DNA of 64,000 nucleotides from Streptococcus suis (GTDB lineage Bacteria > Bacillota > Bacilli > Lactobacillales > Streptococcaceae), in contig NZ_JAMWEM010000006.1 of the NCBI RefSeq assembly GCF_024509525.1, forward strand, positions 62,001-126,000, read 5' to 3'. A program made the position numbers and the translations under genes. Every line of letters begins with the position of its first letter. Within the stretch, counting starts at the first letter, position 1. Positions 9,774 through 18,004 of the stretch are shown here, piece by piece. The notes under the pieces are model-generated. The model worked only from the letters and a program-made list of their open reading frames with translations, was not told the DNA's origin and ran no database searches.

Positions 9774-9947
9774 ATGACTAGTATATTACAAACTGATATT
9801 ATCAGCTTATTCAAAGATGGTAAATCATCTGATTTTGATTAAGGCAAGGTGGCTAACTTCATTACAGAACTTTCACTTTCTGAAAGTTTTGGTTCTAGAA
9901 ACACTGAAATACATGCTAAAAAAATGAAAACTCCAGACCAATTTTAA
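9774..9947 (+). pseudogene. Decayed short ORF, possibly the N-terminal remnant of a transposase
   Basis: From ATG at 9774 the frame reads MTSILQTDIISLFKDG... and meets TAA at 9840-9842. It stays open with KVANFITELSLSESFG... until TAA at 9945. An inverted repeat AGAAGATTCC / GGAATCTTCT lies just upstream (about 9719-9770). I do not recognise the family. The interrupted frame, the inverted repeat and the neighbouring small element suggest an insertion-sequence relic, but an unrelated small gene or chance ORF is possible. Confidence 0.3.
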
Positions 9948-10017
9948 GGGAGCGACATTCGTCAGTCACCTATACCATCTTGAGTTTTCGATTATCTTTC
10001 CATTATTATGTCGTTGT

Positions 10018-10046
10018 GTCAACTCCCTGCTGGAGTTGACTTTTTT
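10018..10046 (+). terminator. Rho-independent terminator
   Basis: GTCAACTCC pairs with GGAGTTGAC around CTGCT and is followed by six T on the plus strand. It would end any transcript from the decayed ORF. The minus-strand side lacks a T run, so it serves the convergent NAD operon poorly. Confidence 0.7.
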
Positions 10047-10057
10047 CATTTCACAAA

Positions 10058-10831
10058 CTAGGGTAAGGCCTTCAGGCGATAGGTCTTTCTCGGTTTGCGT
10101 TTGGGCCAACGCTCTTCCCCAACTTCCTCAACAAATTCTCCATATTTGGACAAAAAATTATTGTGGACAATCTTTTTGTCTGGTGAAATGACGTTCACCA
10201 ACTCCGTTGCAGCATAGATATTAAATGGTTGACGCAATAAATTTAGAAAAGTAGGATTCCACTTCATTCGTCCCTGAATCCGTTGAATGGAAGTCATGAC
10301 AATCTCGTAATGGTCAAAGGCAAAATCCTCTGCCGTTAAGGCTCGACCTTCATAAAAGCACTGCGATGTTTTAAAATCCACATCAATAACAATCGGCTCC
10401 CGTCCATCTGGACCTGGCTTGACCAAGTCCAAGGCCTGACTGGGCAGGTAGACCAAGTGAGCAATCGTCATCATCCAGCCACGTGGATCCCGCTCAGGAT
10501 TGGAAACTGTCAACAATTGCTCAATATGATTACGTGGTAGGTCAAGTCCTGCCTCTTTTTTGATTTCCCGCTGACAGGTTTGGTAGGCATCCTCACCTCT
10601 GGCAATAAAACCACCGACCAAGGATAGCTTGTGTTGACAAGGGTGGGCTGCACGACGAATCAGTAACAGCTTGATGTTACCCTCTACAAAGCTGTAAACC
10701 ACCATATCAGCTGTCACGCTGGGCTTTTCAAATCGCGGAGCATCCTGCTTTTTATACCAGTCTAGAAATTCTGCCTCTGTCACATATTTTTCGTAATATT
10801 CTTTGTCTGATAAACCTGCAGGCCTAACCAT
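10058..10831 (-). CDS. nrtR: NrtR-type Nudix-related transcriptional regulator of NAD metabolism
   Basis: The 257-residue protein has a Nudix fold in the middle (about residues 43-180) and a C-terminal region matching the winged helix of NrtR regulators. NrtR proteins bind ADP-ribose-related ligands and repress NAD biosynthesis or salvage genes. The Nudix box is visible at about residues 93-116 as GGFIARGED ... REIKKEAGL. The family motif REUXEEXGU here has K in place of the first of its paired catalytic Glu, so hydrolase activity is probably lost, as is common in NrtR. The gene overlaps the end of pnuC by 8 bp and is last in nadR-pnuC-nrtR. I recall this operon being described in S. suis with NrtR as autorepressor. 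The direct target is inferred to be the repeats flanking the promoter at 12724-12752. Confidence 0.85.
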   Translation of the reverse strand: MVRPAGLSDKEYYEKYVTEAEFLDWYKKQDAPRFEKPSVTADMVVYSFVEGNIKLLLIRRAAHPCQHKLSLVGGFIARGEDAYQTCQREIKKEAGLDLPRNHIEQLLTVSNPERDPRGWMMTIAHLVYLPSQALDLVKPGPDGREPIVIDVDFKTSQCFYEGRALTAEDFAFDHYEIVMTSIQRIQGRMKWNPTFLNLLRQPFNIYAATELVNVISPDKKIVHNNFLSKYGEFVEEVGEERWPKRKPRKTYRLKALP

Positions 10832-11645
10832 TTTGACCCACCCGCCCTTCTTTTATAGACTTAGACCATTGGTACCAGCCGACAAGCGAGTTGATAGTCC
10901 AAACGAAGTACATAGCTGACATTTGCAGGTTGCCACTATCTGGACCAACCCACCACAAGTAAATGGAGAAGACATTGGTTGCAATCCAGAAAATCCATTG
11001 CTCACGGTAGAGATAGCTTTGTAGGAATTGCCCTGTCCAGTTGGTGCCATCTGTAATAGAGTCACGGAAAGGACGGGCTGATCCGATTGACTTATAAATC
11101 AATCCAAAACTTCCCCATACCGAGACAGCGAAGACTAACCACTTAACCCATCCCCATAGAGTCAACTTACGGGCTTCAAATTCTGTTTTCTCTTCTTCTG
11201 CTGCTCCATTGACACGGGCGGATAGCCAAAAATACAAGCCCACTGGCTGCATGACTATGAAGAAAACCGCTGTCATGACTTCTCCATAGAACATATTTTG
11301 GTAAGATAGGACAAAATAAACGAGGTTGCTAACAAAACCAAAAAAGTAGTTACTCGACCGTCCTTCTGCTACTAAGATAACACAGATAATCCCTGTCCAC
11401 GAGGTAAACAAGCCCATCCAGTCCTCACTAGCAGACCAGATATGTAAGATAAAAGGCATACTAGACAGGGTCAGTAAATAGAGCCATTGAAAGAGACTCC
11501 GCCCAACGAATAAGTCTACCCAGATAGCTCTTAGCACTCCTGAAAAACCCAAACTACGGGCTACAGCTACAATATTAGCCATATTTTCTGGGACTTGCTT
11601 CAAGGATAGACAAAATCGATTGATATATTTCGTCAGCTGTTTCAT
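10824..11645 (-). CDS. pnuC: Nicotinamide riboside transporter PnuC
   Basis: The 273-residue membrane protein has about seven or eight hydrophobic segments and the W-rich PnuC core (for example WIFWIATNVFSIYLWW and WTGIICVILVAEGRSSNYFFG). PnuC imports nicotinamide riboside by facilitated diffusion. Uptake is driven by phosphorylation in the cytoplasm, here by the kinase domain of the adjacent NadR. The ATG at 11645 is preceded by AGGAG. It begins 8 bp after nadR and overlaps nrtR. A streptococcus lacking de novo NAD synthesis would depend on this route. Confidence 0.9.
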   Translation of the reverse strand: MKQLTKYINRFCLSLKQVPENMANIVAVARSLGFSGVLRAIWVDLFVGRSLFQWLYLLTLSSMPFILHIWSASEDWMGLFTSWTGIICVILVAEGRSSNYFFGFVSNLVYFVLSYQNMFYGEVMTAVFFIVMQPVGLYFWLSARVNGAAEEEKTEFEARKLTLWGWVKWLVFAVSVWGSFGLIYKSIGSARPFRDSITDGTNWTGQFLQSYLYREQWIFWIATNVFSIYLWWVGPDSGNLQMSAMYFVWTINSLVGWYQWSKSIKEGRVGQNG

Positions 11646-11653
11646 AAGTTCTC

Positions 11654-12691
11654 CTATAAGTCTTGATAAATGTTATCGATTAGTTCGATAGCCTTAGCGT
11701 AATTTTCTGCATAGGACCCACCGATAAAGGCCAGTGGAGTCTCTGAGTGATTTTTGTCAACCAATTCTTTCAAATGCTCAGTGAATGCATTGCGAATTTC
11801 TGCGTCAGCCATTGTCATATCCCGAAAACCGTCGTCCACATAAGAGCCTGTCGGCAACACAAAGATAATCAAGTCCCATTTTTCATTCTTAACCGTATCG
11901 GCACAGAGCGAGTGGAAGGAACTGGAGGTTTCTCCGATGTAGTAGTCGTAGTAGGCTTCCGTCACGGTCGCATTAGTATCCGCAATGACCAGGCCACGAT
12001 TGGTGTCCGAATCAATCAGGTTTGAGGTCTGACGATACTGGCCTGTCAAGAGATAATTGTAGTCTTTCCCGGTCAACTCATCATCACGCACATTGTAGCG
12101 TTGTTGGTAGTAGCGGGCATATTCCAGCGAAACCGGACAAGAATAATAGCGTCCCAAATCCCTTACCAGCGTAGTTTTGCCGTTTGAGGCAGAACCAACG
12201 ACCAAGACATTCTTAGAAAAGTGACGGCGAAAGGGCTTGGCAATCATATTCCAATACTTAGCCGACTGCTCACGGATAAGGGTCGCAGAGATTCCAAAAT
12301 TTCGCTCGGTGAAGGAAGCCTTGAATCCACGAGAACGCAATTCCTCAGCGTATTCCTGCTCCGAAACATAGAAAACCAACTCTTCATGTTCCTTAATCGC
12401 AACCAAGGCCTGCAGGGCTTCTAACCAAGGAGTCCAACCTTCTGGATAGGGAGGCATCCCTTCTTCATCCAACTTAAAGACCGACACCAAGGGCTCATCA
12501 TTGAACGTTTCGCGGATATAACGGAACCGTTTCTGTAAACCGAGGCCAATCTGGTGCCCTCTATCGTTTTTGTAGCCTGACACGATAACGACCGCTCTAT
12601 CACATTCCCGCTTGGCCCGTTGAATCAGGTCAATGTGCCCCTTATGCATAGGAGCAAAGGTCCCGAAAATTACTGCAACTGTTTTCTTCAT
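11654..12691 (-). CDS. nadR: Bifunctional NMN adenylyltransferase / ribosylnicotinamide kinase NadR
   Basis: The 345-residue protein starts with a nucleotidyltransferase domain (FGTFAPMHKGHIDL near residue 9, ISATLIR near residue 134). It ends with a P-loop kinase domain (GSASNGKTTLV near residue 165). It phosphorylates nicotinamide riboside to NMN and adenylates NMN to NAD. Unlike the enterobacterial protein it lacks an N-terminal helix-turn-helix, in keeping with a separate regulator (NrtR) in the operon. The ATG at 12691 follows AAAGGTG. It is the first gene of the operon. Confidence 0.92.
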   Translation of the reverse strand: MKKTVAVIFGTFAPMHKGHIDLIQRAKRECDRAVVIVSGYKNDRGHQIGLGLQKRFRYIRETFNDEPLVSVFKLDEEGMPPYPEGWTPWLEALQALVAIKEHEELVFYVSEQEYAEELRSRGFKASFTERNFGISATLIREQSAKYWNMIAKPFRRHFSKNVLVVGSASNGKTTLVRDLGRYYSCPVSLEYARYYQQRYNVRDDELTGKDYNYLLTGQYRQTSNLIDSDTNRGLVIADTNATVTEAYYDYYIGETSSSFHSLCADTVKNEKWDLIIFVLPTGSYVDDGFRDMTMADAEIRNAFTEHLKELVDKNHSETPLAFIGGSYAENYAKAIELIDNIYQDL

Positions 12692-12696
12692 AGTGC

Positions 12697-12718
12697 ACCT
12701 TTTTATTGTTTTTTATAT
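12697..12718 (-). promoter_or_regulatory. Operator-like repeat, copy 1 (downstream of the -10)
   Basis: The 22-bp plus-strand sequence acctttttattgttttttat(at) is repeated exactly at 12753-12774, 56 bp away. This copy covers the leader just upstream of the nadR ribosome binding site. Binding by NrtR is inferred from the operon content. Confidence 0.5.
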
Positions 12719-12723
12719 TTTAT

Positions 12724-12752
12724 ATCATACACCTTTCCCTAGTTAAAGTCAA
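12724..12752 (-). promoter_or_regulatory. Promoter of nadR-pnuC-nrtR
   Basis: TTGACT (12752-12747), a 17-bp spacer and TATGAT (12729-12724) on the minus strand. The start point would be near 12717, inside operator-like copy 1. Confidence 0.75.
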
Positions 12753-12774
12753 ACCTTTTTATTGTTTTTTATAT
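12753..12774 (-). promoter_or_regulatory. Operator-like repeat, copy 2 (upstream of the -35)
   Basis: Identical 22-bp copy abutting the -35 box. Outer bases extend it to an inverted repeat, AAACCTTT ... AAAGGTTT (12751-12782). The paired placement on both sides of the promoter fits a repressor that loops or occludes RNA polymerase; NrtR is the likely ligand. Confidence 0.5.
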
Positions 12775-12825
12775 AAAGGTTTGAACTAAATAGAGAGCAG
12801 TCACACCAGAGACCACTCTCTACTC

Positions 12826-13110
12826 TCACATCTTTTTCTCAAAACGGAAGAACAATTCTGCGTCCGGAAAGTCAGGCACATGTTCCATGGGGTGAGCTGG
12901 GTTGAAAAATTCCACAATCTGGAATCCGCATTTATTAACATAAAAATGAATATTGCGCACTTCAAAATAAGGGGTGTGCGTTTCCCACACTTCTGTACCT
13001 GGATAGGCTTGCTCTGATGTATAAAATTCAAAGACTGTCGGCTTATACTACAAACGACTCTGTAATTGTTCAAAATTGACACTTGATTTTAATCCTAGTT
13101 TGACCATCAT
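12826..13110 (-). pseudogene. GNAT acetyltransferase remnant with an in-frame TAG
   Basis: A good ribosome binding site (AGGAGGAA) precedes ATG at 13110 and overlaps the end of clpC. The frame reads MMVKLGLKSSVNFEQLQSRL, then TAG at 13050-13048. It continues in the same frame to TGA at 12828-12826 with EVWETHTPYFEVRNIHFYVN and KCGFQIVEFFN, typical of the C-terminal half of small GNAT N-acetyltransferases. At 94 codons it is much shorter than the usual 150-170, so internal sequence has probably been lost as well. The longer ORF visible in another frame here is a shadow. Confidence 0.65.
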
Positions 13111-13116
13111 TTCCTC

Positions 13117-15567
13117 CTATTTGACCACGTCAAACTTGAGCTCCTCACCCTTAACCCCAACTTTCAAAGTCGAACCAGCAGACAAGTCGCCACGGAGTAA
13201 CATTTCTGCCAATGGGTCTTCCAATTTTGTCTGCAAGAGTCGGCGAAGTGGACGAGCTCCCATTTCTGGGTCGTAACCTTGTTTAGCTAATAACTTAAGG
13301 GCTGACGGTTGCAGTTTAAGGGTAATTCCTTTCTCAGCTGTTACAGCCAACAAAGGTTTAACCATGACCTTGACAACATCCTGCATATGGGATTCTGTCA
13401 AGCTATGGAAGACAACTTTCTCGTCAATACGGTTGATAAATTCTGGACGATAGGCTTTTTTCAATTCCTCAAAAATACGTTTCTCCACTTCCTTGTGGTC
13501 CTTCGATAAATCAAGGGCACCAAAACCAACTGTCTTATCATCCCGAAGGGCTGTTGCTCCAAGGTTTGACGTCATGATAATAATGGTATTTGAGAAATCA
13601 ACCTTACGTCCTTTGCTATCTGTCAAAACACCATCATCCAAGACCTGCAAGAGGACATTGAAAATATCTGGATGAGCCTTTTCAATCTCATCAAAGAGAA
13701 GAACAGAATAAGGTTTGTTACGAACTTTTTCCGTCAATTCGCCACCTTCTTCATAACCCACATAGCCCGGAGGCGCACCGTTTAAACGGCTGGCTGCAAA
13801 TTTCTCCATGTATTCGGACATGTCAAAACGGATAAGGGCTGATTCATCATCAAAGAGCACCTCTGCCAAGGCTTTAGCAAGCTCTGTCTTACCGACACCA
13901 GTTGGTCCTAAGAACATAAAGGAGCCAATCGGTCTGCGACCTGTACGAATCCCTGACTGATTACGGCGAATAGCTCTGCTAACTGCAGAAATCGCTTCTT
14001 CTTGGCCAATCACACGCTTGTGCAATTCTGCTTCCAGATTCAGGTACTTCTTAGTATCTGATTGGCTGAGCTTGGCTACTGGGATACCTGACAAACGACT
14101 GAGGGTTTCTAAAATATCTTCATCCGTCACTTCTAAGTCATAGTTGGCAGTCTGATTTTCTGCTTCCTGAGCTATAAGCAAGAGCTTGCTGACAGTCTTA
14201 TATTTTTTATCCATCAAGGCCTTGTCAATGCTCGTCAGACCCGCTTCCTCTGCCTGACCTTTCACTCGATTTTGTACCGTTGCACTGGCTTCATCCAGCA
14301 AATCAATGGCAGAATCTGGCAGGTTTTTACTGGTCAAATACCGCTTAGCGTAGGTCACAGCAGTCTCTACAGCTGCTTGTCCAATACGGACCCTGTGGTA
14401 TTTTTCAAAAGTACCTTTTAAACCAGTCAAAATGGCAATGCTATCTTCCACTGTCGGCTCTTCAATGGTCACTTTGGCAAAACGACGAACCAGGGCTGCG
14501 TCTTTCTCAATATGCTTTTGGTACTCTGTCTGAGTCGTCGCTCCGACCGTACGGAGGGTGCCACGAGCAAGAGCTGGTTTGAGGATATTGGCTGCATCCA
14601 AGGTCGAATCAATCCCCGAGCCAGAACCCATAATGGTATGCAACTCATCGATGAAGAGGATGACCTGACCATCTTCCTCGATGTCGTTGATGATATTATT
14701 CATCCGCTCTTCGAAATCACCACGGAAACGCGTCCCTGCGATCACATTCATCAAATCAAGCTCTAAAACCCGCATCTTGGCCAAGCTAACAGGGACATCC
14801 CCAGCTGCCACACGCTGAGCAAGACCAAAGGCAAGCGCCGTTTTGCCGACACCGGCATCCCCAACCAAGACCGGATTGTTCTTGGTTTTACGCGATAAGA
14901 TTTGAATCATCCGCGAGATTTCTGCATCGCGACCAATGACCGGCTCCATCATGCCTTCACGAGCCAAAGCAGTCAGATCACGAGTGTACTCTTCCAAACC
15001 ACCGCTCTGCGGTTGGGGCATGCCCATCATGTTTCCCATCGTATTTGGCTTGGTCTTCTCCCCCTTCATCAAGAGCCGGATTGCCTTAAGGTGTTCTTTG
15101 GTAAACCCTGCTTTAGCTTCCAAATTTTTTCGCAAATCCAAAAAGCGAATTTTATCATCTGAGTCCTCGAATCGGAAACCAACCTTATCTAAAATCTGCG
15201 ATGCTGTTGAACGCTTATCTAACAGCATCCCCATAAACAAATGCTCCGTCCCAAGCTCCTTACTCTTTACAATTTCTGCAATTTTTTCTGAAAAAACCTG
15301 CAAGTCCCCCATTTTCTTGGAAGATGGTAATAAAGCAATCCTCGTCAATTCATCCTCTCGATAAAGACGGTTCGTAACCACAAATGTCGCGTGCTCATAA
15401 TCAGCAATATCCGCAGGGTATTCTGCCAAGACAGAACCTGCAAGAGTATCTGGATTGATAACAAATGCCAGTAACAAATGCCAAGTCTCCAAGTAATCGC
15501 AATTGTACCGTTGCGCAATTAGTTGGGCATCTTCATAAACTGCCTGTAAACCTTTTGAAATCTTCAT
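13117..15567 (-). CDS. clpC: ATP-dependent Clp protease ATPase subunit ClpC
   Basis: The 816-residue Hsp100 protein has an N-terminal double Clp repeat domain (about 1-145). Its first AAA module has Walker A GDAGVGKT and Walker B VILFIDELH. A middle coiled region follows, then a second AAA module with GPTGVGKT and VLLFDEIEK, ending in the C-terminal D2-small domain. ClpC unfolds substrates and feeds them to ClpP for degradation, serving protein quality control and regulated proteolysis. It begins 1 bp after ctsR, so the two form one heat-shock operon repressed by CtsR. No mcsA/mcsB genes lie between them, as is usual in streptococci. Length and motifs are intact. Confidence 0.95.
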   Translation of the reverse strand: MKISKGLQAVYEDAQLIAQRYNCDYLETWHLLLAFVINPDTLAGSVLAEYPADIADYEHATFVVTNRLYREDELTRIALLPSSKKMGDLQVFSEKIAEIVKSKELGTEHLFMGMLLDKRSTASQILDKVGFRFEDSDDKIRFLDLRKNLEAKAGFTKEHLKAIRLLMKGEKTKPNTMGNMMGMPQPQSGGLEEYTRDLTALAREGMMEPVIGRDAEISRMIQILSRKTKNNPVLVGDAGVGKTALAFGLAQRVAAGDVPVSLAKMRVLELDLMNVIAGTRFRGDFEERMNNIINDIEEDGQVILFIDELHTIMGSGSGIDSTLDAANILKPALARGTLRTVGATTQTEYQKHIEKDAALVRRFAKVTIEEPTVEDSIAILTGLKGTFEKYHRVRIGQAAVETAVTYAKRYLTSKNLPDSAIDLLDEASATVQNRVKGQAEEAGLTSIDKALMDKKYKTVSKLLLIAQEAENQTANYDLEVTDEDILETLSRLSGIPVAKLSQSDTKKYLNLEAELHKRVIGQEEAISAVSRAIRRNQSGIRTGRRPIGSFMFLGPTGVGKTELAKALAEVLFDDESALIRFDMSEYMEKFAASRLNGAPPGYVGYEEGGELTEKVRNKPYSVLLFDEIEKAHPDIFNVLLQVLDDGVLTDSKGRKVDFSNTIIIMTSNLGATALRDDKTVGFGALDLSKDHKEVEKRIFEELKKAYRPEFINRIDEKVVFHSLTESHMQDVVKVMVKPLLAVTAEKGITLKLQPSALKLLAKQGYDPEMGARPLRRLLQTKLEDPLAEMLLRGDLSAGSTLKVGVKGEELKFDVVK

Positions 15568-15568
15568 C

Positions 15569-16027
15569 TTAGTCCTCTTTCCTATCCAAACGACGCAAAA
15601 TTTGGTACATCATCCGTGCGCGAATTTCACTAGCATTTTTTCCCAAAACCTCATCTGTGCTGGTGGACAGCAAGAGATTCCCTTCGCGCTCTGTCATTAA
15701 CTTTTCATCAAACAACAACTGTAAAATATCTGAAAATACTGTTGCAGACAAACTATCGCCCATATTTTTCAGCAAATCATGAACCAGCTCATGTTTATCT
15801 GAAAAGGTAATTCGGCCAATACGGATATAGCCACCGCCGCCTCTCTTGCTCTCCACAATGTAGCCACGGCTGGCTGTAAAACGAGTCTTAATCACATAGT
15901 TAATCTGACTTGGAACTACCTCAAATCGACTAGCCAACTCACTCCGACGCAACTCTGCGACTTTTACCTGATCTAAAATAGCTTTGATATGCTCTTCGAT
16001 ATAATCTGATGTATTTTTCATCACCAT
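15569..16027 (-). CDS. ctsR: Class III heat-shock repressor CtsR
   Basis: The 152-residue protein has the CtsR winged helix-turn-helix and the conserved glycine-rich wing loop (SKRGGGGYIRI). CtsR represses clp genes and other chaperone genes at low temperature and is inactivated by heat. A consensus CtsR box lies just upstream, so it represses its own operon with clpC. ATG codons occur at 16027 and two codons later; the first is used here, with AGAGGCG upstream. Confidence 0.95.
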   Translation of the reverse strand: MVMKNTSDYIEEHIKAILDQVKVAELRRSELASRFEVVPSQINYVIKTRFTASRGYIVESKRGGGGYIRIGRITFSDKHELVHDLLKNMGDSLSATVFSDILQLLFDEKLMTEREGNLLLSTSTDEVLGKNASEIRARMMYQILRRLDRKED

Positions 16028-16041
16028 AGTATCGCCTCTTT

Positions 16042-16087
16042 CTTTGACTATCTTTGACCATTATACTATTTTTATCTGCTTTTTGAA
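16042..16087 (-). promoter_or_regulatory. ctsR-clpC promoter with CtsR operator
   Basis: The minus strand has TTCAAA, a 16-bp spacer and TATAAT (16065-16060). GGTCAAAGATAGTCAAAG (16059-16042) follows and matches the CtsR heptad repeat consensus GGTCAAA-N3-GGTCAAA. The operator sits at the transcription start, as expected for repression. Confidence 0.85.
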
Positions 16088-16124
16088 AGCGAAAGCCTCA
16101 CTTCCACACAAGCGTAGCCAATTT

Positions 16125-16153
16125 TTGAAATCTGCTCTGCTTTATCCTATAAT
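16125..16153 (+). promoter_or_regulatory. Promoter of the thioredoxin-fold gene
   Basis: TTGAAA, a 17-bp spacer and TATAAT on the plus strand. It is about 150 bp from the start codon, so the mRNA has a long leader. Confidence 0.7.
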
Positions 16154-16162
16154 AAAAGAAAA

Positions 16163-16259
16163 AAACAGAAAGGACTAGGGCTTCCGTATTTGGTCGAACT
16201 GAATACGAGCTACGGACTAGGCCAAAAAGATAAACGAGAACTAGTCGTCGTTCTGTTTC
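16163..16259 (+). ncRNA. Structured leader or hairpin repeat upstream of the thioredoxin-fold gene
   Basis: Nested complementary arms are visible: AAACAGAA (16163-16170) with TTCTGTTT (16251-16258), then ACTAG with CTAGT, and inside these CCGTATT with AATACG. Together they would fold about 97 nt into one long branched hairpin. There is no T run at its end, so it is not a simple terminator. It could be a cis-regulatory leader or a dispersed repeat; I know no named family that fits. Confidence 0.4.
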
Positions 16260-16302
16260 CTATTTTGTCTGTTTCCGCTTAAGGCCCTTTATATCTTATA
16301 CC

Positions 16303-16641
16303 ATGAACTTTCAAGATTACATTCAAGACTTTACAAGTGTGACTGTGGAGCAGGCACAGAACCTTCTAGCTGCCAAAGAGGGGGCTGTTCTCTTCATCGG
16401 ACGAGCAACCTGTCCTTACTGCAACCGCTTTGCACCAAAACTCCACAAAGTAGCCCAAGACAAGCAAGTGACCATCCACTTCCTCGACTCCAGCCAAGTC
16501 AGCCCTGAACTTCAGACCCTCCGCGACCACTACCAAGTTCCTACCGTCCCAGGTCTCCTCGTCGCTAAACCTACTGGCGTCCAAGTCCGCTGCGACTCCA
16601 GCATGACCGAGGAAGAAATTGCGGCTTTTATTCAGGGCTAA
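16303..16641 (+). CDS. Thioredoxin-fold thiol-disulfide protein (PedC/BrcD-like)
   Basis: The 112-residue protein has a thioredoxin fold with the redox motif CPYC near residue 37 (RATCPYCNRFAPKL) and a cis-proline segment VPTVPGLL near residue 82. There is no signal peptide, so it is probably cytoplasmic. Proteins of this size and motif in lactic acid bacteria are often annotated as bacteriocin transport accessory proteins that help disulfide formation, but no bacteriocin gene is visible here. Transcribed alone, divergently from ctsR, behind a long structured leader. Confidence 0.8.
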   Translation: MNFQDYIQDFTSVTVEQAQNLLAAKEGAVLFIGRATCPYCNRFAPKLHKVAQDKQVTIHFLDSSQVSPELQTLRDHYQVPTVPGLLVAKPTGVQVRCDSSMTEEEIAAFIQG

Positions 16642-16653
16642 TGCATAACAGGC

Positions 16654-16686
16654 AAAAAAGCACCGACCACATGGCCGGTGCTTTTT
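16654..16686 (+). terminator. Terminator of the thioredoxin-fold gene
   Basis: AAAAAGCACCG...CGGTGCTTTTT hairpin directly after the stop codon. Confidence 0.85.
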
Positions 16687-16770
16687 AAGGAGATTATGAA
16701 AAATATTTAGGATTGATACTAGTATAACCGAATCAAACATAGCCGACATCCGCCCTAAGACCGATTTTAT

Positions 16771-16800
16771 AAAAAAGAACTCCCTGTCGGAAGTTCTTCT
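16771..16800 (-). terminator. Terminator of rpsB-tsf
   Basis: The minus strand has AAGAACTTCC-GACA-GGGAGTTCTT followed by T residues, immediately after the tsf stop codon. Confidence 0.85.
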
Positions 16801-16808
16801 ATATATGA

Positions 16809-17849
16809 TTATTTACCAAGAGCTGCTGCCATTGTCGCTGCAACTTCTGCTTCAAAGTCGTTTGAAGCTTTCTCGATACCTTCACCCACTTCGAAACGAG
16901 CAAATTCTACAACTGAAGCGTTCACTGAGTTCAAGTAAGCTTCAACTGTCTTGCTGTCGTCCATGATGTACACTTGTGCAAGAAGTGTGTAAGCTTGGTC
17001 AACTTGAGTGTTGTCAAGCATGAAGCGGTCCATTTTACCTGGGATGATTTTGTCCCAGATTTTTTCTGGTTTGCCTTCTGCTGCCAATTCAGCCTTGATT
17101 GCTTCTTCAGCTGCTGCAATCACTTCGTCAGTCAATTGAGCTTTTGAACCGTATTTCAACAATGGCAATGCTGGTTTATCAACCATTGCACGGCTTTCGT
17201 TGTCTTGTTCGATTTTGTGGTTGATTTGTGCCAACTCATCTTTAACGAATTGCTCATCCAATTCAGTGTAAGAAAGAACAGTTGGTTTCATCGCAGCGAT
17301 GTGCATTGAGATTTGTTTTGCAAGAGTTTCGTCGCCACCTTCAACAACTGAGATAACACCGATACGGCCGCCGTTATGTTGGTATGCACCAAATGCTTGA
17401 GCATCTGTTTTTTCAACCAAAGCAAAGCGACGGAATGAGATTTTCTCACCGATTGTTGCAGTTGCGTTTACGTATGCTTCTTCAAGGGTTTCACCTGAAG
17501 GCATAGCCAATTTAAGAGCTGCTTCGTTGTCAGCTGGTTTGCCTTCTGCAACCACTTTAGCAGTTGCATTTACCAATTCAACGAATTGAGCGTTTTTCGC
17601 AACGAAGTCAGTTTCAGCGTTAACTTCAACAACTGCTGCTACGTTACCATCAACGTAAACACCTGTCAAACCTTCAGCTGCTACACGGTCAGCTTTCTTA
17701 GCTGCCTTAGCCATACCTTTTTCGCGAAGCAATTCAATCGCTTTTTCGATATCACCTTCAGTTTCAACCAATGCTTTCTTCGCGTCCATAACGCCAGCAC
17801 CTGATTTTTCACGCAATTCTTTAACGAGAGCTGCTGTAATTTCTGCCAT
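16809..17849 (-). CDS. tsf: Elongation factor Ts
   Basis: The 346-residue protein begins with the EF-Ts signature [20 protein letters not shown], containing the N-terminal UBA-like domain. Two dimerisation-type domains follow, including TDFVAKN. It exchanges GDP for GTP on EF-Tu during translation. It follows rpsB in the usual operon and its ATG is preceded by AAGGAGAA. Codon use is strongly biased, as expected for a highly expressed gene. Confidence 0.97.
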   Translation of the reverse strand: MAEITAALVKELREKSGAGVMDAKKALVETEGDIEKAIELLREKGMAKAAKKADRVAAEGLTGVYVDGNVAAVVEVNAETDFVAKNAQFVELVNATAKVVAEGKPADNEAALKLAMPSGETLEEAYVNATATIGEKISFRRFALVEKTDAQAFGAYQHNGGRIGVISVVEGGDETLAKQISMHIAAMKPTVLSYTELDEQFVKDELAQINHKIEQDNESRAMVDKPALPLLKYGSKAQLTDEVIAAAEEAIKAELAAEGKPEKIWDKIIPGKMDRFMLDNTQVDQAYTLLAQVYIMDDSKTVEAYLNSVNASVVEFARFEVGEGIEKASNDFEAEVAATMAAALGK

Positions 17850-17879
17850 GTCTATTCTCCTTGTTTGTATTTATAAAAT

Positions 17880-17909
17880 AGAGGAGCGGGCTCAGCCCTG
17901 CCCCTCTAG
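17880..17909 (-). promoter_or_regulatory. Intercistronic hairpin between rpsB and tsf
   Basis: AGAGG-GCAGGGC...GCCCGCTCCTCT on the minus strand, followed by ATTTTAT. It may act as a partial terminator or processing site that adjusts tsf expression relative to rpsB. Confidence 0.5.
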
Positions 17910-18004
17910 GATTGTTTTTGTGTTTGATAAATGATGTAGAATGTACTCGGACTAAAAAGCTAGAATTTAGATATATCTAATGCTCTTCTTAACGCCTTCG
18001 TTAC

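Noticed and set aside
12801..13082. A 93-codon minus-strand ORF
   Set aside because: It is in the wrong frame for the GNAT remnant, whose conserved residues lie in the frame starting at 13110.
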